A stretch of DNA of 64,000 nucleotides from Microbispora corallina (GTDB lineage: Bacteria > Actinomycetota > Actinomycetes > Streptosporangiales > Streptosporangiaceae), in the NCBI RefSeq assembly GCF_016863035.1, contig NZ_BOOC01000001.1, positions 124,001-188,000 of the forward strand. The letters are read 5' to 3'. The first letter of the stretch is position 1. Every line of letters starts with the position of its first letter. Both the position numbers and the translations under genes were made by a program. Positions 35,640 to 44,288 of this stretch are shown piece by piece. Under the pieces are notes generated by a model that saw only the letters and a list, made by a program, of their open reading frames with translations, ran no database searches and was not told the origin of the DNA.

Positions 35640-38228
35640 GTGACCTCTCGTCTCCTCAGCGCCGCGGCCGTGCTGGGCCTGTGCGGCGCCGCCGGGGGGC
35701 TGCTGGTCGCCGGGCTGGTCATGCCGATGGTGAGCGGGGCCGGCCTGGCCGCCAAGGGCGCCGCGTCGACGTTCACCGAGCTGCCTCCGCCGCCCCGCGA
35801 GGACCCGCTGCCCGAGATGACCCGGCTGCTCGACCGCGACGGCAGGCAGATCGCCCAGTTCTACTACCAGAACCGCCAGTCGGTGCCGCTGCGCGAGGTC
35901 GCCCCCGTCATGCGGCAGGCCATCGTCGCGATCGAGGACTCCCGGTTCTACGAGCACGGCGGGCTCGACATCAAGGGCACACTGCGGGCCCTGGTCGCCA
36001 ACACCCAGGCGGGCGGCATCCGGCAGGGCGGCTCGTCGATCAGCCAGCAGCTCGTGAAGAACATCATGGTCAACCAGGCCGAGTCGGACCAGGAGCGGGC
36101 CCTCGCCCGGGTGCGCAACGTCCGGCGAAAGCTCGACGAGCTGCGGTACGCGCTCGCGCTGGAGAGGAAGTACACCAAGGACCAGATCCTGGAGCGCTAC
36201 CTCAACATCGCCTACTTCGGCGCGGGGGCCTTCGGCGTCCAGTCGGCGGCGCAGCGGTTCTTCGGGGTCGACGCCGGCCGCCTCGACCTGATCCAGGCGG
36301 CCACGCTCGCGGGCGCCGTCCGCACGCCGTACGACACCGACCCGTCCCTCGGGGACGCCCAGCGGGAACGGCTGAGGGCGCGGCGCGACCTCGTGCTGAA
36401 CCGCATGGCCGAGCTGAGGGTGATCACGCCCGAGGCGGCGAAGGCCGCCACGGCGAGGCCGCTGGGGCTGCGCATGCGCCCCGAGCCGGGCGGCTGCTCG
36501 GGCAGCGCCTACCCGTTCTTCTGCGTGTACGTCGAGCACGAGGTGCTGACGAACCCGGCGTTCGGCTACACCAGGGCCGACCGGGAGCGCCGCCTCCAGC
36601 GGGGCGGGCTCACGATCTGGACCACGGTCGACCCGGCGGCGCAGCGGGCCGCCGAGCGGGCCATCGCGGCCCGGGTGAACCCGCGGGACGACCAGGTGGC
36701 GGCCGAGACCATGGTCGAGCCGGGCACCGGGCTCATCAGGGCGATGGCCACCAGCAAGCACTACGGCCGCAACCCGCACGACCGCGACATCGGGCCGAAC
36801 ACCACCTACAACCTGGCGGCCGACACCGCGCACGGCGGCGGGCTCGGCCTGCAGGCCGGGTCGACGTTCAAGGCGTTCACGCTGGCCACGGCCCTGTCGG
36901 AGGGGATGCGGTTCGGCGACGGCTTCCAGACGCCCGGGTCGTTCGTGCCCGGCAGCGGCTACCGCGACTGCGCGGGCCGCGCGGTCAACGCCCCCCGGAC
37001 GACCATCTACAACGCGAGCGGCGAGGGCCGCGGCGGGCCGTACAGCCTGGAGCTCGGCACCTGGAAGTCGGTCAACATCTTCTACATGAAGCTGGAGCGT
37101 CAGGTCGGCCTGTGCAATGTCGTCCGGACGGCGCGGGCGCTCGGCATCCGGCGGGCGGACGGCGAGCCGCTGCACGAGGTGCCGACGTTCACGCTCGGCG
37201 TCAACGAGATGGACCCCACCACGGTCGCCGCCGCCTTCGCCTCGTTCGCCTCCCGCGGGCGGTACTGCCGGCCGCTGGCGATCACCGCGATCGTGGAGCG
37301 GGACGGCACCCGCACCGACGTGCCCCCGGCCTGCGTGACCGCGCTCGACCCGGCCATCGCCGACGCCGTCAACCACGTCCTGTCCGGGGTCTTCACCAAG
37401 GGCACGATGCGGGGCCAGTCGATCGGGCGTCCGTCGGCCGGCAAGACCGGCACGAACAACGGCTACACGTCGGCCTGGTTCGCCGGGTACACCCCGAACC
37501 TGGCCGCCGCGGTCAGCCTCGGCGACATCCGCGGCTCCTACCGCTACCCCCTTAGGGGCGTGACGATCGGCGGCCGCTACTACGGCGCCGTCCAGGGGGC
37601 CTCGCTCCCCGGCCCCATCTGGGTCGACTCCATGCGGGCGGCGCTGCGCCGCACCCCCGCCACCCGGTTCGCGCCGCCCGACATGTCGCGGTTCGGCGGC
37701 GGCTTCACCCCGGGCCTGAAGGAGGCCCTGGAGAAGGAGCGGAAGAAGAACAAGAAGAAGAAGGAAGAGCGGGAGAAGCGGGACCACGCGAACTCCGGCG
37801 ACGACGTCTCGGCGGGAGGGCAGGACGCCGGGCCGGGCCAGCTCGCCACCGGGCAGCCGGCGACGGCCACCGGGGACGACGTGCCCCGCGTCGAGGTCCC
37901 GGCCGTCCACGTCACCCACCTGGCCGAGCCCCGCGCCGCCGCGCCGGCGCCGCCCCGCACGGGCGTCCACAGCGGGGACGACCGGAGCGCCGCGAAGGCG
38001 CGCGCCGGGCACCACCGGCACCGGTGGACCCCCACGGGCCGCCGCGCGGAGGCTCCGCGTGGCGGTCACGCCCAGCACGCCCAGCACGCCCAGCATGCCC
38101 CGCACGCCGCGGCCGCCGCCATGGCCCCCCGCCACGGGCGCGGCGCCCATCCGCGCGGCGCTGCGGGCTCGGGCGGCCGGCACCCCGCCGAACACCGCCA
38201 CGGCGGCGGGCCCCGCCGTCACCGCTGA
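35640..38228 (+). CDS. class A penicillin-binding protein (transglycosylase/transpeptidase)
   Basis: The 862-aa bifunctional enzyme polymerises and cross-links peptidoglycan outside the membrane. It has one N-terminal signal anchor (residues 5-30), a GT51 domain with catalytic Glu99 (EDSRFYEHGG) and QQLVKN, and a transpeptidase domain with STFK (Ser408), SVN (Ser477) and KTGT (Lys602). The tail after 690 is Lys-rich, then Ala/Pro-rich and ends in a His-rich stretch with HAQ repeats encoded by a 9-bp tandem repeat. It begins 52 nt after murA, probably co-transcribed. Confidence 0.93.
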   Translation: MTSRLLSAAAVLGLCGAAGGLLVAGLVMPMVSGAGLAAKGAASTFTELPPPPREDPLPEMTRLLDRDGRQIAQFYYQNRQSVPLREVAPVMRQAIVAIEDSRFYEHGGLDIKGTLRALVANTQAGGIRQGGSSISQQLVKNIMVNQAESDQERALARVRNVRRKLDELRYALALERKYTKDQILERYLNIAYFGAGAFGVQSAAQRFFGVDAGRLDLIQAATLAGAVRTPYDTDPSLGDAQRERLRARRDLVLNRMAELRVITPEAAKAATARPLGLRMRPEPGGCSGSAYPFFCVYVEHEVLTNPAFGYTRADRERRLQRGGLTIWTTVDPAAQRAAERAIAARVNPRDDQVAAETMVEPGTGLIRAMATSKHYGRNPHDRDIGPNTTYNLAADTAHGGGLGLQAGSTFKAFTLATALSEGMRFGDGFQTPGSFVPGSGYRDCAGRAVNAPRTTIYNASGEGRGGPYSLELGTWKSVNIFYMKLERQVGLCNVVRTARALGIRRADGEPLHEVPTFTLGVNEMDPTTVAAAFASFASRGRYCRPLAITAIVERDGTRTDVPPACVTALDPAIADAVNHVLSGVFTKGTMRGQSIGRPSAGKTGTNNGYTSAWFAGYTPNLAAAVSLGDIRGSYRYPLRGVTIGGRYYGAVQGASLPGPIWVDSMRAALRRTPATRFAPPDMSRFGGGFTPGLKEALEKERKKNKKKKEEREKRDHANSGDDVSAGGQDAGPGQLATGQPATATGDDVPRVEVPAVHVTHLAEPRAAAPAPPRTGVHSGDDRSAAKARAGHHRHRWTPTGRRAEAPRGGHAQHAQHAQHAPHAAAAAMAPRHGRGAHPRGAAGSGGRHPAEHRHGGGPRRHR

Positions 38229-38235
38229 ACCGTCC

Positions 38236-38459
38236 CCGCCCCACCGCCCCACCGTCCCGCCGTGCCACCGTGCCACCGTGCCACCGTGCCACCGTGCCAC
38301 CGTGCCACCGTGCCACCGCGCCACCGCGCCACCGCGCCACCGCGCCACCGCGCCACCGTGCCACCGCGCCACCGCGCCACCGCGCCACCGGGCCGCCGCG
38401 CCACCGGGCCGCCGTGCTGCCGTACCGCCCCGCCGCCGCGCCACCGTGCCGCCGGCTCG
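38236..38459. repeat. degenerate octanucleotide tandem array (28 units)
   Basis: Starting at 38236, 28 consecutive 8-bp units follow the consensus CCGYGCCA. Units 4-10 are identical CCGTGCCA, units 11-15 and 17-19 are CCGCGCCA, and the ends are more divergent. It fills most of the 365-nt gap between the PBP gene and the LGFP-like gene, a region with no convincing gene. Because 8 is not a multiple of 3, all frames stay open through it, producing spurious repeat-rich ORFs on both strands. Confidence 0.95.
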
Positions 38460-38593
38460 TCGCCTCGGACCGTGGCAGGAGACTCGCGGGAACGACAGGG
38501 AAATCCCTGAGATCGTCGAAGGGGTGCCCAGGAGGTGGCGGGCGGGCCCTCCGGCGCATCGTGGACCCATCGAAAACGACGAAGGAGACCACG

Positions 38594-39181
38594 ATGACTC
38601 GCACCGCCAGCGCCCTTCTCCTCGGCGCCGCCGCCCTCGCCACCGTCCTCCCGGCCGCCTCGCCCGCGCAGGCCGCCACCGCGTGCTCCATCAAGCCGTA
38701 CGGCCTGATCGGCGACTACTGGACCGCCATGGGGGGCGCGAACGGCGTCTTCGGCTGCCCCACCTCGGCCGAGTACAGCCTGCCGAACAAGAACGGCCGC
38801 AAGCAGCGCTTCACCAACGGCCAGATCGCCTGGTCCCCCGACCAGGGCCCCAACATGATCGTCGCGGCGTACGAGGCCAACGGCAAGGCGGTGTTCCGCT
38901 GGGGTCCCACCACCCCGTTCAACTACGACTACTGGCGGGTCTACTGGACCGCGGACCCCACGCAGAACCTGCCCTCCTCCCTGGCCCTCATCTACCCCAC
39001 GTACACGGTCAAGAGCGGCTCGCGCACCAGCGGGAAGGTGACCCACTCCCGGCCCAGCGGCGTGACCAACAGCAACGGCTACGCCTCGACCTACACGTTC
39101 TGGGTCAAGGGATGCGACAGCAAGGTCCTCGGCGACACCTGCCGCCAGGGCTACACGCTGCCCGTCTCGGTGAACGTCTGA
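38594..39181 (+). CDS. secreted LGFP-like repeat protein
   Basis: The 195-aa protein has a signal peptide (cleavage after SPAQA, about residue 27) and an LGFP-like region: LIGDYWTAMGGANGVFGCPT, then GRKQRFTNGQIAWSP. LGFP repeats occur in actinobacterial exoproteins thought to contact the cell wall. The rest (FRWGPTTPFNYDYWRVYW and on) is not assigned. Cys residues (CS, CPT, CDS, CRQ) could form two disulfides. AAGGAG precedes the ATG. Confidence 0.75.
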   Translation: MTRTASALLLGAAALATVLPAASPAQAATACSIKPYGLIGDYWTAMGGANGVFGCPTSAEYSLPNKNGRKQRFTNGQIAWSPDQGPNMIVAAYEANGKAVFRWGPTTPFNYDYWRVYWTADPTQNLPSSLALIYPTYTVKSGSRTSGKVTHSRPSGVTNSNGYASTYTFWVKGCDSKVLGDTCRQGYTLPVSVNV

Positions 39182-39247
39182 CCGCCCCGGCCGGCCGCCC
39201 GCGGAGGCCGGGGCCCGATCCCCGCCGGCCGTGCCACACTGGCTCCC

Positions 39248-39925
39248 ATGCGCGTGGTGATCTGCGACGACTCGGCCCTGTTCCGCAAGGGCCTGGCGCT
39301 CCTGCTCGACCACGTCGGCGTCACCGTCGTGGCGCAGGCCGGCGACACCGCCGAGCTCGCGTCCATGCTGGAGACCCGGCCCGCGGACGCCGCCGTCCTC
39401 GACGTGCGGATGCCGCCCACCTTCACCGACGAGGGGCTGGTGGCGGCCGTGGAACTGAAGAAGCGGTACCCCGCCCTCGGCGTGCTCGTCCTGTCGACGT
39501 ACGCCGAGGGCGCTTTCGCCGCGCGGCTGCTCGAGGCGAGCCCGCGCGGCGTCGGCTATCTGCTGAAGGACCGGGTCGACGACGCGGCCGCGCTGCGGGA
39601 CGCGCTGGAGCGGGTGGCGTCCGGCGGCGTCGCGGTCGACCCCGAGATCGTGGGCCAGCTGTTCGAGCTGCGCCGGGCGGAGGCGATGGCCGACCGGCTC
39701 ACGCCGCGGGAGCGCGACGTGCTGCGCCTGATGGCCGAGGGCAGGTCCAACGCGGCGATCGCGCGGACGCTGTTCCTCGGCGCGAAGACGGTCGAGGCGC
39801 ACATCGCGGCGGTGCTGAACAAGCTTGACCTGAGCCAGACCCCCGACGACAACCGCCGCGTCCTCGCGGTGCTCACGTGGCTGCGCATGGAGGGGACCGG
39901 TGCCCATCAGAATCGTGATCGCTGA
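39248..39925 (+). CDS. NarL/LuxR-type response regulator 1
   Basis: The 225-aa regulator has a receiver domain with the acidic pair in VVICDDSAL, phospho-Asp in VLDVRMPP, Thr in LSTYAEG and Lys in LLKDRVD, followed by a LuxR helix-turn-helix (LTPRERDVLRLMAEG, then SNAAIARTLFLGAKTVEAHI). It should dimerise and bind DNA when phosphorylated. The next gene overlaps it by 26 nt. A candidate cognate kinase is encoded at 42387. Confidence 0.93.
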   Translation: MRVVICDDSALFRKGLALLLDHVGVTVVAQAGDTAELASMLETRPADAAVLDVRMPPTFTDEGLVAAVELKKRYPALGVLVLSTYAEGAFAARLLEASPRGVGYLLKDRVDDAAALRDALERVASGGVAVDPEIVGQLFELRRAEAMADRLTPRERDVLRLMAEGRSNAAIARTLFLGAKTVEAHIAAVLNKLDLSQTPDDNRRVLAVLTWLRMEGTGAHQNRDR

Positions 39926-40580
39926 GGACTCGATGCTCGTCCGCGAGGGCGTGCGGCGGGTCCTCGACCTGCAGCCCGACCTGCGGGTGGTCGCGACCTG
40001 CGCCGATCTGCCCCAGCTCATGGCGGCGGTGGACGAGCACGACCCCGACGTGGTGGTCACCGACATCCGGATGCCGCCCCTGTCGTCCGACGAGGGGATC
40101 AGGGCGGCCACCGAGCTGCGCGCGTCCCGGCCGGGGGTCGGCGTGGTCGTGCTGTCCCAGTACGCCGAGCCCGCGTACGCGACGCCGCTGCTGGCCGGGG
40201 GGAGCAGCGGCCGGGCGTACCTGCTGAAGGAGCGGGTGAGCGACCCGCACCAGCTCATCGAGGCGGTGCGGACGGTGGCCCGGGGCGGCTCCGTGATCGA
40301 CCCGGCCGTGGTGGAGGCCCTGGTGGCCGACTCCGCGCACACCCGGTCGTCGCCGCTGGGCCGGCTGACGACGCGTGAGCGCGAGGTGCTGGGGCAGATC
40401 GCGCAGGGGAAGAGCAACGCCGCCGTGGGGTCCGCGCTCTTCCTCACCGAGCGGGCCGTGGAGAAGCACATCAACACGTTGTTCGCCAAGCTCGGGCTGG
40501 GCACGGAGCCGGACGTGAACCGGCGGGTGATGGCGGTGCTGATGTACCTGGCCGACCACGGTGGTGCTAGCACGCGGTGA
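39900..40580 (+). CDS. NarL/LuxR-type response regulator 2
   Basis: The 226-aa paralogue of the preceding regulator starts at GTG 39900, inside the upstream gene. Receiver residues are in IVIAEDSM, VVTDIRMPP and LLKERVS, with Ser in place of Thr in VLSQYAEP. The LuxR domain is LTTREREVLGQIAQG, then SNAAVGSALFLTERAVEKHI. Overlap implies coupled translation and roughly equal amounts of the two regulators. Confidence 0.93.
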   Translation: MPIRIVIAEDSMLVREGVRRVLDLQPDLRVVATCADLPQLMAAVDEHDPDVVVTDIRMPPLSSDEGIRAATELRASRPGVGVVVLSQYAEPAYATPLLAGGSSGRAYLLKERVSDPHQLIEAVRTVARGGSVIDPAVVEALVADSAHTRSSPLGRLTTREREVLGQIAQGKSNAAVGSALFLTERAVEKHINTLFAKLGLGTEPDVNRRVMAVLMYLADHGGASTR

Positions 40581-40632
40581 CCGTGGTGGTCCCGCCCTTG
40601 GACGGGAGACGGCGTTCCGGGAGGCTGGAGGT

Positions 40633-40992
40633 ATGACAGGGGTCGACGTGCTCATCGTGGACGACCAGGCGCCGTTCCGGTCGGTCGCCCGCGCGCTGAT
40701 CCGGCTGCTGCCGGGGTGGCGCGTGGTGGGCGAGGCCGTGACCGGCGAGGACGCCCTGACCCTGGCTCTCGGCGACCGGCCGTCGATGATCCTGATGGAC
40801 ATCAACCTGCCCGGGATGAGCGGCATCGAGGCGACGCGCCGCATCCTGGCCGAGGCCCCCGACATGAAGATCGTGCTGGTGTCCACGTACGCCGTGGAGG
40901 ACCTGCCGCCTGACGCTGTCAGCTGCGGCGCGCTCGCCTACGTCCGCAAGGACGACCTCACTCCGGCGCTGCTGCGCGGGCTTCCCGTCTGA
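40633..40992 (+). CDS. stand-alone receiver domain protein
   Basis: The 119-aa protein is a single receiver domain with no output domain: VLIVDDQAPF acidic pair, phospho-Asp in LMDINLPGMSG, Thr in LVSTYAVE and Lys in YVRKDDL. All phosphorylation residues are intact. It could act as a phosphate sink or as a CheY-like protein-binding output for the neighbouring kinase. GGAGG lies just before the ATG. Its last 35 nt overlap the convergent oxidoreductase gene. Confidence 0.85.
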   Translation: MTGVDVLIVDDQAPFRSVARALIRLLPGWRVVGEAVTGEDALTLALGDRPSMILMDINLPGMSGIEATRRILAEAPDMKIVLVSTYAVEDLPPDAVSCGALAYVRKDDLTPALLRGLPV

Positions 40993-42394
40993 GGGCCAGG
41001 CGGGCGGCCTGCCACCCGCCCATGCCGTGCACGCCCGGGCCGGGCGGGGTGCTCGCGGAGCAGATGTACAGGCCGGGCACCGGGGTGGCCCACGGGTGCG
41101 GGGAGTGGACGGGACGGCCCACGAACTGGCCCAGGTCACCCGACCCGCCGCCGATGTCGCCGCCCACCAGGTTCGCGTTGCGGGCCTCCAGGGCCGTCGT
41201 GTCCATGACCCGGCGGGCCAGGACGAGGTCGCGGAAGCCGGGGGCGAACCGCTCGACCTGCGCCTCGACCGCCTCGGTCATGTCCACGGCCGAGCCGTTC
41301 GGCACGTGGCAGTACGCCCACAGGACGTGCCGTCCGGCCGGGGCGCGGGAGGGGTCGGCCACACAGGGCTGGACGAGGAGCACGTAGGGCCGTTCCGGAT
41401 GGCGTCCCCGGGCGACCTCGGCCTCGCCGTGCGCGATCTCCTCCAGGTCGCCGCCGAGGTGCACCGTCGCGGCCTCCCCCACCGCGGGGTCGGTCCACGG
41501 CACCGGGCCCGACAACGCCCAGTCGAGCTTGAACACCCCGGGGCCGTACCGGAACCGGGTCAGCCTCCTCCGGTAGCCGGGGGGCAGCCTGTCGCCGGCG
41601 ACGGCCAGAACCTGGCGCGGCGTGAGGTCCAGCAGGATCGTCCGGGCCCGGGGCACCTCCCCGAGGTCGCGGACGCGGTGGCCGGTCACCGCCTCGCCGC
41701 CGAGCTCCCTGAGCCGCCCGACCAGCGCGTCGGCGAGCCGCTGGGAGCCGCCGCGCACCACCGGCCACCCCACGTGGTGGGCGAGCGCGGCCAGCATCAG
41801 GCCGTAGCCGCCGGTGATCGGGGCGCGCAGGTCGAGCATCGAGTGCGCGGCCATCCCCGCGAGCGCGGCCCGCGCCGGCGCCGTGCGGAACGCCGTACGG
41901 GCGAGCACGGTCGCGGGGAGGACGGCGAGCGCGCCGAACCGGGCGGCCCGCAGCGGCGCGCGCGGCACCGACAGCGGGGCGAGCAGCGTGTCGACCAGCG
42001 GGTCTCCCCCGCGGGCGGTCGCGCCCACGGTGGCGCGCCAGGCGGCGGCGTCCCGGCCGAGCCCCAGCGCGGTCTCCTCCGCCGACCGGTGGACCAGCAC
42101 CGCCGGCCGCTTGTCGAGCGGGTGGGCGGCCTGCACGCGGGGGTGGGCCCAGGTGACGCCCAGCTCCCCGGTGATGCGGCGGAACGCGGGCGAGGCCCGC
42201 GCGAGCGGCAGCACGGTGGCGCACACGTCGTGCCGGAAGCCGGGCAGCGTCAGCTCCTCGGTGCGCAGGCCGCCGCCGAACGCGCCGGCGGCCTCCAGCA
42301 GCAGGACGCGCCGGCCGGCCTCGGCCATCGTGACGGCCGCCACCAGCCCGTTCGGGCCCGAGCCGACCACAACCGCGTCGAAGCCGTCAGCCAT
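40958..42394 (-). CDS. phytoene desaturase-like NAD(P)/FAD oxidoreductase
   Basis: The 478-aa flavoprotein has the FAD motif DAVVVGSGPNGLVAAVTMAEAG, the RTEELTLPGFRHDVCA substrate-domain start and a C-terminal GVHGMGGWQAARLAL FAD segment, as in the Crt-type amine oxidase family. No carotenoid genes are near. It starts 8 nt inside the kinase gene, so it is probably the last gene of the cyclase/ABC/kinase operon. Substrate unknown. Confidence 0.85.
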   Translation of the reverse strand: MADGFDAVVVGSGPNGLVAAVTMAEAGRRVLLLEAAGAFGGGLRTEELTLPGFRHDVCATVLPLARASPAFRRITGELGVTWAHPRVQAAHPLDKRPAVLVHRSAEETALGLGRDAAAWRATVGATARGGDPLVDTLLAPLSVPRAPLRAARFGALAVLPATVLARTAFRTAPARAALAGMAAHSMLDLRAPITGGYGLMLAALAHHVGWPVVRGGSQRLADALVGRLRELGGEAVTGHRVRDLGEVPRARTILLDLTPRQVLAVAGDRLPPGYRRRLTRFRYGPGVFKLDWALSGPVPWTDPAVGEAATVHLGGDLEEIAHGEAEVARGRHPERPYVLLVQPCVADPSRAPAGRHVLWAYCHVPNGSAVDMTEAVEAQVERFAPGFRDLVLARRVMDTTALEARNANLVGGDIGGGSGDLGQFVGRPVHSPHPWATPVPGLYICSASTPPGPGVHGMGGWQAARLALRREARAAAPE

Positions 42395-44288
42395 CGACGG
42401 GCACCTCTCCCCTGATCGTCGTTCCGGCGCCGGGCGCCGACTCGACGAACAGCCGTCCGCCGAGCGCGCCGAGCCGGTCGGTCATGTTGACGAACCCGTG
42501 CCCCTGCCCGCCGCCCGGGTCGAAGCCCCTCCCGTCGTCGGCGACGCTGAAGCGCAGCACGCCGTCGTCGGCGGCGATGCGGACCTCCACCGAAGCGCCC
42601 TGCCCGGCGTGCTTGCCCGCGTTCTGGATCGCCTCCAGGCAGCAGAAGTAGACGGCGGCCTCGACCTGCTCCGGATAGCGCCGGGTCAGGCCCACCTCCA
42701 CGGTGTACGGCAGGCGGACGCGCCGGGTGACCGAGCGCAGCGCCTCGCCGAGCCCGTGGTCGCGCAGCAGCGGCGGGTAGATGCCGTGGGCCAGCTCGCG
42801 GAACGCGGCGTTGGTCTGCTGCACGTCGCTGCGCAGCTCCTCCAGGAGCTCGGCGGCCATGGCCGCGTCCTCCTTGAGGATCTCCCGCGCGAGGCCGAGC
42901 TTGACCGAGAGGGCCACGAGATGCTGCTGGGCGCCGTCGTGCAGGTCGCGCTCGATCGCCCGGCGTGAGGCGTCGGCGGCCGTGACGATGCGCAGCCGGG
43001 AGGCCTGCAGCTCCTCGTTGCGCTGCCGCAGCTCCTCCAGGGAGGCCTGCAGGGCGGAGTCCAGCCGCATGTTGTGCAGGGCCAGGCCGACCTGGCGGGC
43101 CAGCTCGATGAGCACGCGGTCGTCCTCGTCGGAGAACTCGACGCCCTCGCGCGGCCGCCGGACGACCAGCAGGCCGAGCAGGTCGCCCAGGTGGGCGGTG
43201 GGCGCCACCCGGATGGGGGCCTCCCGGTCCTCGACGAGGGCGGGCAGCCAGACCGACAGCCAGGCCGTGCCGCCGATGCGGGTCCGGCCGACGACCAGGC
43301 GCTCCTTGTCGTTCAGGGTCAGCACGGCCGGGGGGCGCTCCGGGACGCTGACCGTCCGGTGGAGCACGCCGTCGGTGCCGACCCACACCTCGGCGCCCGC
43401 CTGCCCGAGCGCCGCGCGCAGCGACTCCACGAGCTGGAGCAGCAGCTCGTCGAACGGCACCGCGCGGCTCATCCGCGCGCCGAACGAGGCGAGCGCCTCC
43501 TCCGGCGTCTGCCCGCGCCTGCCGAGCAGCGAGACGCCGAGCGAGACGAGCCGGAAGCGCACGGGCAGGGCGAGCACGACCGCGGTGAGGGCGGCGACCA
43601 CGCTGGCCAGCAGCACCTCGCGCTCGGCCCCGACGGGCTCGCGGGCCAGGCCGACGACCACGACCAGGTAGACGGCCACCACCAGCAGCGCGAGCCCCGC
43701 GACGACCACGGCCTCGACGAGCGCCCGCTCGGCCAGCCGGGCCGTGCCGGACGCCTGCGCCAGGGCGAGCCCGGCCGGGAGCACCGCCATCGCGAGCAGC
43801 GCCCACGGGAGCACGTTCTCGGGCATGCCGAGCAGCAGATGCACGGCGTAGATCACGATCTGGGCGGCGGACGTCACGACTCCGGCCGCGGCGATCCACT
43901 GGAGCGTCCGGCGGCGGGGCGCCGGGGCGCTCGGGCAGCGCGCGAGGACCGCGACCAGCGCCACCGTCGCGCCCCCCACGGTGGCGGCGACCACGGCCGG
44001 CGGCGTCACCGGCAGCCGGACGGCCCAGGCCGCCGCCCCCAGCCAGGCCAGTCCGGCGATCGAACGGCGGGGCGCGGTGCGAAGCTCTCCGTCAGGCAGC
44101 GACAGACCACAGGTCAGCCACGCGGCGACGGCGAGCGGCGCGAGGACGGGCCACACGGTGGCAGCTGCCTGCGCGGCCGCGACCAGGATCGCGGCGCGGG
44201 CGAGGCCCGGCCTGTCGCCGAGCAGCGCCGCCACCGCCGCCAGGATCCAGACGGCGACGACGACGACGGATGCGGCGATCACGGTCAC
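42387..44288 (-). CDS. membrane GAF sensor histidine kinase (NarL-system type)
   Basis: The 633-aa kinase has an N-terminal membrane region of about ten hydrophobic segments (residues 5-265), a GAF-like domain (about 285-420), a coiled helix, the HisKA_3 dimerisation motif RDLHDGAQQHLVAL with His450, and a HATPase_c domain (CLEAIQNAGKHAG, then DDGRGFDP and GHGFVNM). GTG 44288 overlaps the permease stop (GTGA). It probably phosphorylates some or all of the four nearby receiver proteins. Confidence 0.92.
   Translation of the reverse strand: MTVIAASVVVVAVWILAAVAALLGDRPGLARAAILVAAAQAAATVWPVLAPLAVAAWLTCGLSLPDGELRTAPRRSIAGLAWLGAAAWAVRLPVTPPAVVAATVGGATVALVAVLARCPSAPAPRRRTLQWIAAAGVVTSAAQIVIYAVHLLLGMPENVLPWALLAMAVLPAGLALAQASGTARLAERALVEAVVVAGLALLVVAVYLVVVVGLAREPVGAEREVLLASVVAALTAVVLALPVRFRLVSLGVSLLGRRGQTPEEALASFGARMSRAVPFDELLLQLVESLRAALGQAGAEVWVGTDGVLHRTVSVPERPPAVLTLNDKERLVVGRTRIGGTAWLSVWLPALVEDREAPIRVAPTAHLGDLLGLLVVRRPREGVEFSDEDDRVLIELARQVGLALHNMRLDSALQASLEELRQRNEELQASRLRIVTAADASRRAIERDLHDGAQQHLVALSVKLGLAREILKEDAAMAAELLEELRSDVQQTNAAFRELAHGIYPPLLRDHGLGEALRSVTRRVRLPYTVEVGLTRRYPEQVEAAVYFCCLEAIQNAGKHAGQGASVEVRIAADDGVLRFSVADDGRGFDPGGGQGHGFVNMTDRLGALGGRLFVESAPGAGTTIRGEVPVDG

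Noticed and set aside
38236-38459. CRISPR array
   Set aside because: Units are 8 bp and contiguous, with no spacers and no cas genes.
35580-38570. 996-codon minus-strand frame opposite the penicillin-binding protein, and similar repeat-rich frames near 38200-38700
   Set aside because: Antisense shadow plus translation of the octanucleotide array; no start context or domain.
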